From Chromera velia (Eukaryota > Sar > Chromeraceae), in NCBI GenBank assembly GCA_018398765.1, contig JAHBMJ010003661.1, positions 5,001-17,500 on the forward strand: a stretch of 12,500 nucleotides of DNA. The letters are read 5' to 3'. Position 1 is the first letter of the stretch. Each line of letters starts with the position of its first letter. The notes beneath the pieces were generated by a model, which was given only the letters and a program-made list of their open reading frames with translations, was not told the DNA's origin and did no database searches. A program made the position numbers and the translations under genes. Of the stretch, positions 1 to 9,065 are shown one piece after another.

Positions 1-399
1 TTTTGCTGCCACAGCTGGCACAATTGTGAGCGGAGCAATCGCAGAGCGGGCCGACCTTCGAGCCTATCTGGTCTACTCAGTGGCCTTGGCCTCTTTCATT
101 TTCCCAATCGCTACGCACTGGATCTGGTGGCCCGGAGGGTGGCTAGAACAACTCGTGAGTGTGCTAGATGGATACAGGAGAAGAAGCGCAGTTAGGGAAA
201 CGGGGGGCGTCGGTGGGAATGGGTCCGAGTTGCAAATTCACTCTTTCAGTTATTTCTTTCTTCTGTCCGGACCCTTCGGAAACGAAAACGTTTTGTTTTT
301 TTTTAAATGACTAGCTGAGGTTCGCATCCCGAGTTTTTCAGTCTGTTCTCCAGCAGAATCAAAATCGAATAAGTCCAACAAATGCTGCCTCTTTACCTC

Positions 400-446
<47 letters not shown>

Positions 447-495
447 TTCTTTGAAGGCGCCCTCTTCTGTGTCTTTCACTCTGTCTGTTTGTGTC

Positions 496-526
<31 letters not shown>

Positions 527-3138
527 GCCTTTCTCTCTGCAGGGTTTTCTTGACTTTGCCGGATCAGGCGTGGTCCATGCACTGGGAGGGGCTGCAGGGC
601 TGGTTGGGACCGTGATTGTCGGGCCGCGTGCCTATCGGTAAGTACAGTTGCTAGCGGTTGAAGAGAAGTTGACTGCAAGAGTGCATGCAGGGGGGGCGGG
701 GAGCGGGATCACAGTGAGTGAAATGTTCTTCTTCTGTGGTGCCGTCAAGGTCGGAGGCTTCCGTGTGGTCATGATTTGAATCAAATTTGCATCCCAGTAG
801 TGTGGAAGGAATGCGATTTTTTTCCTGAATTCTTTCCGTGCGCTTCCCAATTTCGCTCTTCGATCCTTTGTTTGTCAGCTCTCTCTGGCATTCTTTGTGA
901 TGAATGTCTTTCTCTTGTTTTTTCCTTATTTGCTTCATCCTTGGAGTCTTTTCTTTTGTTCCCTCCCGGCGGCCTTTCACTCCGTCCCACTCTTGATCTC
1001 TAGTGGCGGGCGCCCTTGTTCTCTTCCCAATCGGCCTTGTTTGTTTCTCTTCTTGCTCCCTTTCTTTGTTGCTTTCCTCTCCTCTTTTAACGAGTTCTGG
1101 GTGGAGAGAGCATTTGCAATGCAGGCAGGACAAAACGTTGTGAAGGGACATGCGCACGCGAAATGTGGACAGAGTCTCTTCAATTGCGCAGTCTACACTT
1201 GTATGCTAGCTTGCATGCCTCTGCAGGTCAAACCTGTACGTCACCGTGGAAGATCTTGTATTCACGTGTGTTTTATTTTTCCTTCTTGTGTTTCTGTCTG
1301 AAGGTTCGAGAAGGACGGGAAAGGACGGAACCGAATCTCTGAACAATCGCTCCTCAGTCGTCACGCTCCCCACAGTATTCCGTTTTTCGTTCTTGGAGCC
1401 TTTATCCTTTGGGTGGGCTTTCTGGGCTTCAACGGAGGCTCCAACATCCAACTGACCCTTGGAGAAGACGGGGAGAACAACGCCATCCAGGTGGCCAAAA
1501 TTGTGAGTCACTGAATCCAAAAATAAAGTGCTTGCACCGACATTTCTCACGCTTGCTTTCAGGCTTACTGGCTGGAATTGCGTATGTCTGTCTTTCAGCC
1601 CTGCCCACACTTTGTATGTATTGGAGGGGATTTTTTTCGCGTCGATTAATGGGCGTCCGTTGAATTCTCAGACCACAGAACAAGACACGCAACCCCGTTT
1701 CTTCATCTCTTCCTCGCAGATCACAAACACCATTATCTCAGGGGCGTCGGGGTGCCTCTGTCCCATGGTGCTTGAGTACGCTTTCACGGGGAAGTGGTCG
1801 ATCGTGGCCACGATTTCCGGGACCATTGCCGGCATGGCAGCCGTCTGTGCAGGTGTGCACGAATTCGATCCGTGGGCCGCTTTTGTCATTGGTCTTGTAG
1901 GGGGTGCAGTTGAGATGGGGTCGGCAAAGGTGTTGGTGAGGCTGAGGGTTGACGACCCAGTCGAGGCTGTGCCGATTCATCTTTTTGCAGGGTCCTGGGG
2001 AGTGGTAGCTGCGGGGTTGATGTCTACAGAGACGGGATTGTTTTATACGGGCGATTTTACTCAATTAGGTATTCAGTTGTTGGGAATCACCGTGATTGTC
2101 TGCTGGTCTGCTGGGATTTGTGCCATTCTGTTTCTAAGTGTCAAAAGTGTTGGCATTCTGCGTGTTCCAGCAGCATACGAGCAGACGGGGCAGGATCTGC
2201 AAAAGCACGCAGAGGTGGGGTACATTGGTGTGCCTTTTGCTCTCGCGAAAGCACTGGGAAGGCAGTGGAGTGGCGGTATGGGAGAAGAAGAACAGGGAGA
2301 TTCGGGACGTCTAGCGGTGCCGCGTGAAAGTCCGACGGGAAGATCTGTGATGCCCTCACTTTACCCCGATCCTTCACAGGCCCCCCAAATTCCTTCGTCC
2401 ATGCCTATCGAGGCACAGAGAGAAGCCGCACAGCCCCGAATGCAGAGGGGGGGCTCAGTCTCCTTTACGCAAGGAATGAAGTTCACTTCCGAGCACGGGA
2501 GTCCCCAGGCAGAACGTCGGAGATCTTCACTTCGCGAGTTGGGAGAGGGATCCGAGAACGGGTCGATTGCAAATAATTCCTTTGTTGTCGTGCCCATCAG
2601 TCCTGCCGATTTGGGGATGCTCACGAGCTCTGGGCACCACTCATTGAAATGGAACATGAGTGGTCCGGTGGAGAGAAAAGAAAAGGAAAGAACCCCCACA
2701 ACTGGAGGAGGAGGAGGAGGAGGAGGAGGGCGTCAGAGAACCTCAAGCCAGAACATCAACAGCGTCTCGTACCAGCCAAGGATGTATGACGACAGAGAAG
2801 AGAAGGAGGCACACCATACAAAGGAAAGGGAAGAAATCAAGCGCACAGAAGAACCATCGCATGAGACCCACATGAGCACCTCCCCCAAGTCGCCGATAGG
2901 GGAGAAAACTGACCCAAGTCCCAGTAGAAGCATGCCGCTTGAAGGACCTGCCTCTCCACAGTTCGGTTCCGGTTCCCACAGGGAGCACACTGCGAGACAA
3001 AAATCCATTGGTGTCATGCCATTGTCTCCCCAGCTTGAGATTCATGATGAAGACCCCGGGGCACTGGCAGAGGGGCAGGCTCAGGGGGTGATTAGAACAG
3101 TCACGCCGGAAAGATTTTTTGACTCACGGAAAGGCTGA
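1..3138 (+). CDS. Amt-family ammonium transporter, 5' partial, four exons
   Basis: Integral membrane channel for ammonium uptake, with the N-terminal part outside the window. Exons are 2-154, 543-637, 1304-1502 and 1720-3138 (TGA at 3136-3138); all introns are GT-AG and phases match (0, 2, 0), giving 621 codons. Exon 1 carries the Amt signature TIVSGAIAER and a membrane helix. Exon 2 has DFAGSGVVH, containing the conserved Asp and the first pore His (residue 63 of the partial protein). Exon 3 has HSIPFFVLGAFILWVGFLGF. Exon 4 has DDPVEAVPIH with the second pore His (residue 236), then the last helices and the usual post-helix segment (ILRV...KHAE). Donors are gtgagt, gtaagt and gtgagt. After that segment come roughly 300 further residues rich in Ser, Pro, Glu and Arg, including a ten-Gly run; Amt tails are usually far shorter. 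The long tail could hide an unrecognised intron, but it is one uninterrupted frame. Family assignment is secure; which paralogue it is cannot be told. Confidence 0.95.
155..542 (+). repeat. Transporter intron 1 with (CT)n and (CTGT)n tracts
   Basis: Intron 1 of the transporter gene runs from gtgagt to ctgcag. It contains a (CT)n microsatellite at about 403-449 and a (CTGT)n run at about 499-528. The second tract ends about 15 bases before the acceptor, so the repeats merge with the polypyrimidine tract and may serve as one. Their reverse complement produces Arg/Glu and Thr/Asp/Arg repeat reading frames that are not genes. Confidence 0.85.
638..1303 (+). other. Transporter intron 2 (666 bases)
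   Basis: The intron lies between gtaagt and gaag and is phase 2: the flanking exons share an Arg codon, CG|G. It is strongly T/C-rich on the sense strand from about 780 to 1100, which leaves long but meaningless Lys/Glu/Arg-rich frames on the other strand. I see no RNA gene, mobile element or extra exon in it. Confidence 0.85.
2704..2729 (+). repeat. (GGA)n tract in the transporter coding tail
   Basis: A run of GGA triplets is read in the transporter frame as consecutive glycines. It is a coding microsatellite in the cytoplasmic tail, so length variation between strains would change the glycine number without shifting the frame. Confidence 0.85.
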
Positions 3139-3323
3139 TGGAAGGGAGCGGGGGTGCCCACCTGGGGGGGAAAGCGGGACAGCCATAGAACATTTAAAGT
3201 AAAAAAAGCAAAGAGGGCCCAAGCGACATAAAGAGAAGGGGATGGGGGGGAGAGAGAAGGCAGAAGAGAAGACTTGCAGGTCTCGTAGCGCTGGGTTGTC
3301 ACCTTCTCTTGTGGGCATGCATG

Positions 3324-3360
<37 letters not shown>

Positions 3361-3660
3361 AGAACGTGCATGTGTCTGTGTGTATGCACGTGTGTGTGCG
3401 ATTGTGTGCGTGCGTGTGTTCTCTGTGTCTCTGTCTGTGCCTGTGTTCGCGCGCGCGTCGGAATGCACGTGTGTGTATCTATCCATCTATTTGAATCTCT
3501 GACTTGCTGGAGGCCAACTCTTCGAAGAGAATTGGAAGTCTTTCGATGGGTCGTACAGTCAGTGTGAGGTGAGATCATGTCGTAAGGGGGGGAGGGAGAG
3601 AGCGATAGTTTTGCAAGTCAGTATCGCGCGCCGAATCGATAATCCTCAATCGTTCAGAGT
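3139..3660. other. 3' flank of the transporter gene with (GT)n tract
   Basis: Non-coding as far as I can see. Just after the stop the plus strand is purine-rich. A (GT)n microsatellite occupies 3326-3359, directly preceded by TGCATGCATG (3318-3327), and GT/GC-rich degenerate repeats follow to about 3475. Open frames here on either strand are low-complexity Cys/Val or Thr/His repeats from the microsatellite and are not genes. The 3' UTR must lie here, but no polyadenylation signal stands out. Confidence 0.7.
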
Positions 3661-3664
3661 CGGA

Positions 3665-3872
3665 TGCATGCATGTGAATATTTTTCAGTCTCGTTCTTCT
3701 GACAGTCCTTTATGCCAATTCATATGCATGCTTTTTCAGAGAAAGAGGAGTGAGACGAACGCGAAGATATCACCCCGATCAAGGACACATGCCTGCATGA
3801 CTGCATGCACAGGAAGGAATGGGTGTGCATGCATGAGAGCCGTCGCGGCTGCAACAGTCGACGCCTGCATGC
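3665..3872. promoter_or_regulatory. TGCATGC palindrome cluster
   Basis: Five full TGCATGC sites lie within about 210 bases: 3665-3674 (TGCATGCATG), 3725-3731, 3802-3809, 3826-3835 (TGCATGCATG) and 3866-3872, with a TGCATG half-match at 3794-3799. A TGAGACG element is at 3750-3756. TGCATGC is a known ApiAP2 binding motif in apicomplexan promoters, and WGAGACG is a reported Toxoplasma promoter element. No gene start is visible next to the cluster. It may be a promoter for an unrecognised transcript, a downstream element of the transporter gene, or a repeat tendency of this genome. Confidence 0.45.
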
Positions 3873-3902
3873 CTCCAGCGGGCAGCGACTCGACTGATTT
3901 CT

Positions 3903-5160
3903 TGTTCTGATGCACATACATGGCAGAATATAGAACGTGTCTGCACCTGCTTTTTGTATTCAACCTCGGAAGTGAAAACACACGCTCACATACAGACATA
4001 GACATACACACATTCACACTATACGAGAGAATGCAAACAGAAGAGAAGGAGAAGGGAGAGAGATGGAAAGGGAGAAGTAGGGATGGAGACCAAGAGGCTC
4101 TCTGGTGTGATTCTGGTCAAGTAAACAAAGCAGAAACACGTACTCGAGCAGGCGCCCCGTGTCTGACTCTTTCCATACAGTCATGCAGGTAGTCAAGAAG
4201 ACCTGTCGAATTGAGTGCAAAAGCTGATTGCGCGTGCATGAGACCGCTGCATGGCCATCTGATGACTCGATCGGGAGAAGTTGAGCTCCTGCCAATGAGA
4301 ATACATAATCCAACATAGGCCAGGGGTGTGTGGTTGCTTCGCGACGGGGCGATTTAGCAAAACGATCAGTTGAATGAAAGGTCTTCCGGGTCTTTTCTAC
4401 TTTTCTCTCTTTGCCTGTTTCCCTTCCTCACTGTTTTTATTAATTCTGCTGCTGTTTGTGTTCGACCCCTATGGGGAGACAGCTGGTGAACCGGGTACGC
4501 CGCCACTTTGAGATATTTCAAAGTGGCCTCTATTCGGGTGTTGGTCTGTCCAATTGCTCCGCAAGGAATAGTAGGGTCACTGCAGAATGAGAAGGGAAGG
4601 GCATGGGGGAGAGAAGAGAAGAAATGAACGGAGAAGGAAGGAGTGAACCAAAAAAGGAGCCAAAAGGACGTGACAGATAATTGAATGGAACACATTGCCG
4701 GGAGACGGTCGGAGAAATTAATTTGCAGAACTCAGAGGCAGAGGAGGAGATCGATTGCAAGGCAAGGACTTGAGCAAGCGGGGATTCACAAAAGCTCGTT
4801 CTCTCAAGCAAGAAATTTGCGATTGGCAACGGAGCTTGCTCCGCTGTTCTCTTTGACTGAGTCAGGAGTAGCTTGTTGAGTGCATGAGAAGCGATGAAGT
4901 GGCACTTCTAGCGGGCAATCGATGAAACAAAAAAAGTTCAAACGAAACAGAATGTAACAGGAGTTCCCCCTGGTCCATCGATATTCGATATGTCTTCAAA
5001 AAAAAGAATGGGGTAGTGGTTGCCCCGTGGCCAGTCATACAGCACACTGGCCAACGGAGTCGCGACACGGAATTCATTCGTTGGTATGTGTGTTTGTTTC
5101 GACTCGAACGGTTGTATTTCGTCGCTTCACATCATCACTGTTTAATTCGACTTTGAATCC
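3903..5160. other. Intergenic stretch without a recognisable gene
   Basis: Open frames here (up to about 110 codons, both strands) show no recognisable domain, no paired exon junctions and mixed or low-complexity composition. More TGCATG words occur at 4235-4240 and 4248-4253. The only structured element I can point to is the hairpin at 4502-4527. A small non-coding RNA or lineage-specific gene cannot be excluded by eye. Confidence 0.5.
4502..4527. other. Perfect 10-bp-arm hairpin
   Basis: GCCACTTTGA (4502-4511) and TCAAAGTGGC (4518-4527) are exact reverse complements separated by the six bases GATATT. Either strand could fold into a stable stem-loop. It sits in gene-free DNA and is followed by no T run. 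Possible roles are a 3' UTR processing element, part of a small RNA, or chance; none can be chosen from sequence alone. Confidence 0.5.
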
Positions 5161-6240
5161 TGCACCCGGTGACTTTGTTTTCTGAAAATGCCAGTGGCTT
5201 AAATTCAGTTAATGCATGTATGCCTGAAGGAATCATAAGGATCCTGAAGGCTGAAAGCAAGAGATTCCAAGGCTTCGGGGCGCATATGTGCACTTAGTTT
5301 ACAAATGGTCCAACTGATTTGGTCAGGTCTTTCAAAGTAAAGCTAAGTCTATTCCTAAACTATAGGCCCTTTAAAAGCAAAAAAATTAATATATAAAGTA
5401 CTTTATACCTAGTTTTATACCATGTATGCTATGACTCTGCATGTGCTAAACACGCACTGACATGAACCGATCCAGGAACCGATGTTGTAGCCGATGTTCA
5501 GATCATATTCTCAATATGATTCCTAATTCGTTTTCAATATGCAAAATTTGAATAAGAAAGTATATTGATTGACAATCTCTTACACGAACATGGGCTGCTG
5601 GAAGCACGGCTCTACTCTAACAAAGTCAAACTTTCATTTTATTTATTTCATATACACGTACACTCTACTTAATCCATCTCTAAAATTTATTTTATAACCA
5701 CTTACTTGAGAAATCAAGAAGGACTTTTAGAGATTATTTTATAAATTGTTTGCTTCTTACTGCGTTCCTAGCTACGTTCTAAAGTAGTCACTAGAGCAAC
5801 TAGTAGAGCAGTCAATCCTAGGATCAATCTTGACTTAAACAGCATTAAGATATTTAAACTAATTTCTAGACCAATTTCATAAGCAATTCACATAAAATGA
5901 AAAAGAATGGGAAAATAACTGGGCAAATCACTGGCAAGTGTTTTAAAAACATATAGAATGTTTTTTCATAGTTTTTTTCTGAATGCATTTTTTTAAAAAC
6001 CGCGTTTAAAAATAGATTGATGCTGTTTTTCAAACTTTTTCTAAGGAAATTCTAACTTTTTGTGAGCAATCGAGTCGATATTGGAATCACATGAATGTCA
6101 TTGCAGTCAATTTTTAGCATGAATGGTCATGGACACAATTTTTAGCTCGATCTGCTCTCATGAGTCACTGGATTTAAGGGAGAAATACAATTAAGTTTCA
6201 TGAAGAAAAGTTGAAAAAAAAAATCCTCTGAGCCCATAAG
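5160..6240. mobile_element. AT-rich island, possible non-autonomous element
   Basis: Base composition falls sharply to strongly AT-rich (by eye about one third GC or less) over roughly 1.1 kb, against near-balanced flanks, and microsatellites are absent. Near the edges, CTTAAATTCAGTTAATGCATG at 5198-5218 (written here as two overlapping parts: CTTAAATTCAG, then TTAATGCATG) is an imperfect reverse complement of 6159-6178. Inside are a perfect 16-base palindrome (5392-5407), a perfect 8-bp-arm hairpin (5502-5520) and three CCGAT words at 5467-5495. There is no open frame of note on either strand. It could be a MITE-like relic, an organelle-derived insertion or simply an isochore-like spacer. 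No target-site duplication was found. Confidence 0.35.
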
Positions 6241-6263
6241 TGTCTTTACAACTCCAGTCTGGT

Positions 6264-7215
6264 TCAATCATCCAGAGACGGCAAGGGAAGGTCTGCTACC
6301 CCTCTCCCGGTGAGACGTCTCATAACCTCTTGCAGCTTGCGTCTCCTCCTTCCGACCGCCTCTTGCACAACGTCTAAGTCTGTCTGCATGTCCAATTGCC
6401 TCTGCGATGCAGCGTCCGCTTCTGCACGGGCCGTCTCTGTAGTTGCCGCCATCTCTGTTGTCCGGAGTCTCAAGGCTTCACTCAAGTGCATCAAGCGGGA
6501 ACACTCAAGCTGCACATAGAGGGGGAAAGAGGGAAACCTGATGGTTCGCCGAGTTCTGTAGATCCGCTGTTAGAGATCATTGGTTGTCTGCGTGTGTACT
6601 CTCTTAGGTGCACATGAATGAATTGCGTGTTCGAAGACAAATTGAATCAATTTGTGACGTGTATTCTGAGGCGCTGAATCCTTGTCTTCCAGCGGACTCA
6701 TTGATGCCGACCAATATGGATGGTTTGATAATCAAGTCCTCTCTGTGCGCTGAATTCACGATTGCATGGGGAAACCAAAAAAAAGGGGGAAACAAATCCT
6801 TTGTGGTTGATTTTGGATGATTCGAGAGGTTCCTTGCATGGTCTGGTGTACCACCCTCACACCCCCACACATCCGGACACACCCAACACCCCCCCCAAAG
6901 ACTGTCTGTTAGCCACCTGCTTGACGAAACGACAAACTGGCTACATGATTCAGAAGTGAACGATGGAGAGCTCGACTCATGGTGGACAGATAAATGCGGA
7001 TCGACAGCTTGCGTGGCCCTTTCCTTCTCTCATTCTCTTTTCATGTGCACAGGCAGACTGACAGACAGAAATAGGGACAAACGGGCAAACAGGGAAGAGA
7101 GAGAGAGAGGAGAGCGTTTTGCCAAATAAACCCATCAAAAAAGAAACATGGATTAGATCTTTTTTTGTTTCTCTAAAAAGAAACGAACAACCGAAGGCTG
7201 CATCATTCGCCCTGC

Positions 7216-7256
<41 letters not shown>

Positions 7257-7274
7257 TCTCTCTCTCTCTCTCTC

Positions 7275-7336
<62 letters not shown>

Positions 7337-8408
7337 GGGGTGTGTGGCGCGCGCCCACGCTTCCTGACTGCCTGACCTCCAAGCTTTTTGTTTCTGTCAT
7401 GACGTCCGTGATGCTTTTCAGTTGCTGTGCGTCGCTGTCCTCCCTCTCCTCCCTCTCTGCTTGCGCGATGATCCGGAGGGGACCGTCGAACGCAGAGGGC
7501 CAGAGTTCATCTGCGCTAACCCTCTCAGCAGTCCCACCCAGACCGCCCCCCTCTGAGTCCGCCACCGCACACACAGAGGCTGCAGATCCGCAGTCTTCCG
7601 CAACACCTGTGACACAGTCGACTTTGGCCATCTGCTCTACGGCCTTGCTGTGTGCGTTGATTGCTTTCAAGAGAGATGCCTCTTCATCAGTTGCAGCCGC
7701 TAGACGATCAAGCACAAGCCGGAGGTCAACCGCGGCCTCCTTCAGGCACTTCTCACAGTCAGGGGAGCGGGAAGGCCGGAACCCGGAAGGGGGACTAGAT
7801 ATATGCTGGGCACAACGGGGACACGGGGACTTGAATCCTCTTTGGGTGTGTGAGTCTTCTTCCTTCGGCCCTTTTGAGCCCATCAATCGGAAGTCACCTT
7901 TCGAACCCTGCACACGCAGTGGATGGGATGAGAGCCCGTCTGCGCATCTTGCGAGACGCTCAGAGGTTTCTCTCCGCATTGCCGCCAGTGAATTCAAACG
8001 AATTCCGTCATCCACGGGACCGTACATGTGATTATTGTGCGTGTAGCACGAGTCCTTCACCATCTCTGACGTCAAAGTCTGAAGAGCGCGCGCTGCTCTG
8101 CCCTGTTCTTCCTCCGCTCGGTGTCTTTCTATCTTGCGATCTGAAAGTTCTTGCGCAAGATTTGCGACATGAGCCTTCCAGAGGAGAATAGATCCCTCTC
8201 GGGGCACATCCAGGTGGTCAAATTTGGGCGCTTTCGTTAAGAGATTTCGATGCGGGTGTTTGGGAGGCTTTCGACACCGAAAAGCCAACGTGAATTTTCC
8301 ACTTGCATTCTGGTAGTAACAGAAGTGTCCACCGAAATGCCTACCGAAATATCTGTTGTCTTTGCACTTTGGCTTCCTGTTCTTTCTCTCCTGTGGCTGA
8401 GAAGACAT
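6264..8408 (-). CDS. Coiled-coil protein with a CxxC pair, unrecognised family
   Basis: Two exons on the minus strand: 8408-7377 (344 codons) and 6509-6264 (81 codons plus TGA). Both ends of the 867-base intron are phase 0; the acceptor has a strong pyrimidine tract ending in gtgcag, and the donor is GAG|gtcagg. The ATG at 8408 is the first in its frame after a TGA 36 bases upstream. The predicted 425-residue protein has a basic N-terminus, helical Arg/Glu/Ala-rich segments around residues 75-115 and 222-262, a CPRC (196-199) and CEKC (218-221) pair that could bind zinc, and a highly helical C-terminus spanning the junction and the whole last exon. No signal peptide or membrane segment is seen. 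Upstream of the ATG, ctctcaacag could instead be an acceptor, so a further 5' exon is possible. I do not recognise the family and assign no function. Confidence 0.6.
7216..7334. repeat. Compound (CT)n(GT)n microsatellite in intron
   Basis: About 90 bases of (CT)n with a few interruptions run directly into about 30 bases of (GT)n. The tract lies near the 5' end of the intron of the minus-strand gene (6510-7376), where the transcript reads (CA)n(GA)n. Frame continuation through it would add Thr/His then Arg/Glu repeats, an argument for splicing at 7377 instead. The rest of the intron shows no second exon that I could support. Confidence 0.85.
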
Positions 8409-9065
8409 TCTGTTGAGAGAAGACGACTGACTAACTGGATGTCAAGATCGTTGTCTCAGGCAGTTCTTTCACCACATGCAGCTTCCCACACAATTCTGCA
8501 TGCATTTGGTGAAACAAGTGTTGCCAACTGTTGTGCATGCACTTCGCCTCCAAGTGCAGAAAGTAGAGAGATTTCCCACACGCTGCATGTCTAAATTGCC
8601 GTACAGAGCAGTGAGTCCACGCAACTCTCGTGACTTTGATGGGAGGAGCGCAGAGGTTCAGAAGAAATGCCTCATTTAAATTGTTGAGTGTCAATTAAAC
8701 TGCATGCATGTTGCAGCGCAGCAGCATGTATGTACGCAAGCTCTATGCATGTCCGGCCCATGTAGGCTCCACGGGGACCCGCTGGACCCCGCGCGCAGAC
8801 GAATGTTCTGAATTCTGATCTCTGTGCATATAGGGGCATGCCGGGGCCCATGCATGCTCGTGACGCCCTGTTTACCTCCCGCGTCCAAAGGCAATTCAAT
8901 CACACATTCCTCTGCATGTATACCATCCTTTCTGAAGGCTGATCGTGTCATACGGGTCATAGATTCATGCCGTGACACATCAAGGAACCGAGAACACACC
9001 GAATGCTGGTTGGCAGCACCCCCCCCTCCACCTGTCGATCAGACCACTGACCGGTGTTTCCAGTC
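8409..9065. promoter_or_regulatory. Divergent promoter region with repeated TGCATG sites
   Basis: This 657-base interval separates the ATG of the minus-strand coiled-coil gene from the ATG of the plus-strand pseudokinase gene. It carries full TGCATGC sites at 8497-8504, 8534-8541, 8701-8710 and 8851-8857, and shorter TGCATG words at 8584-8589, 8746-8751 and 8913-8918. In apicomplexans such sites are bound by ApiAP2 factors, so shared control of the two genes is a reasonable inference. No TATA box is obvious. Open frames here look random. Confidence 0.55.

Noticed and set aside
319-335. GGTTCGCATCC resembling a tRNA T-loop
   Set aside because: The flanking bases do not form a T stem, and no anticodon or acceptor arm can be drawn upstream; it lies inside a transporter intron.
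250-1157. Long minus-strand open frames rich in Arg, Glu and Lys opposite transporter introns 1 and 2
   Set aside because: They are reverse complements of pyrimidine-rich intron sequence and CT/CTGT microsatellites; no domain is seen and the plus-strand exon phases explain the region.
3318-3359. Possible CRISPR-like or minisatellite array
   Set aside because: The repeats are mono- and dinucleotide-based with no spacers of regular size, and the gene structures are eukaryotic.
3081-3578. Minus-strand 165-codon frame with Thr/His repeats overlapping the transporter 3' end
   Set aside because: It is driven by the (GT)n tract and overlaps the real coding tail in antisense; no independent coding evidence.
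7203-7376. Read-through of the coiled-coil gene into Thr/His and Arg/Glu repeats
   Set aside because: The extension is translated microsatellite. A donor at GAG|gtcagg and a strong phase-matched acceptor at 6510 give a helical continuation instead.
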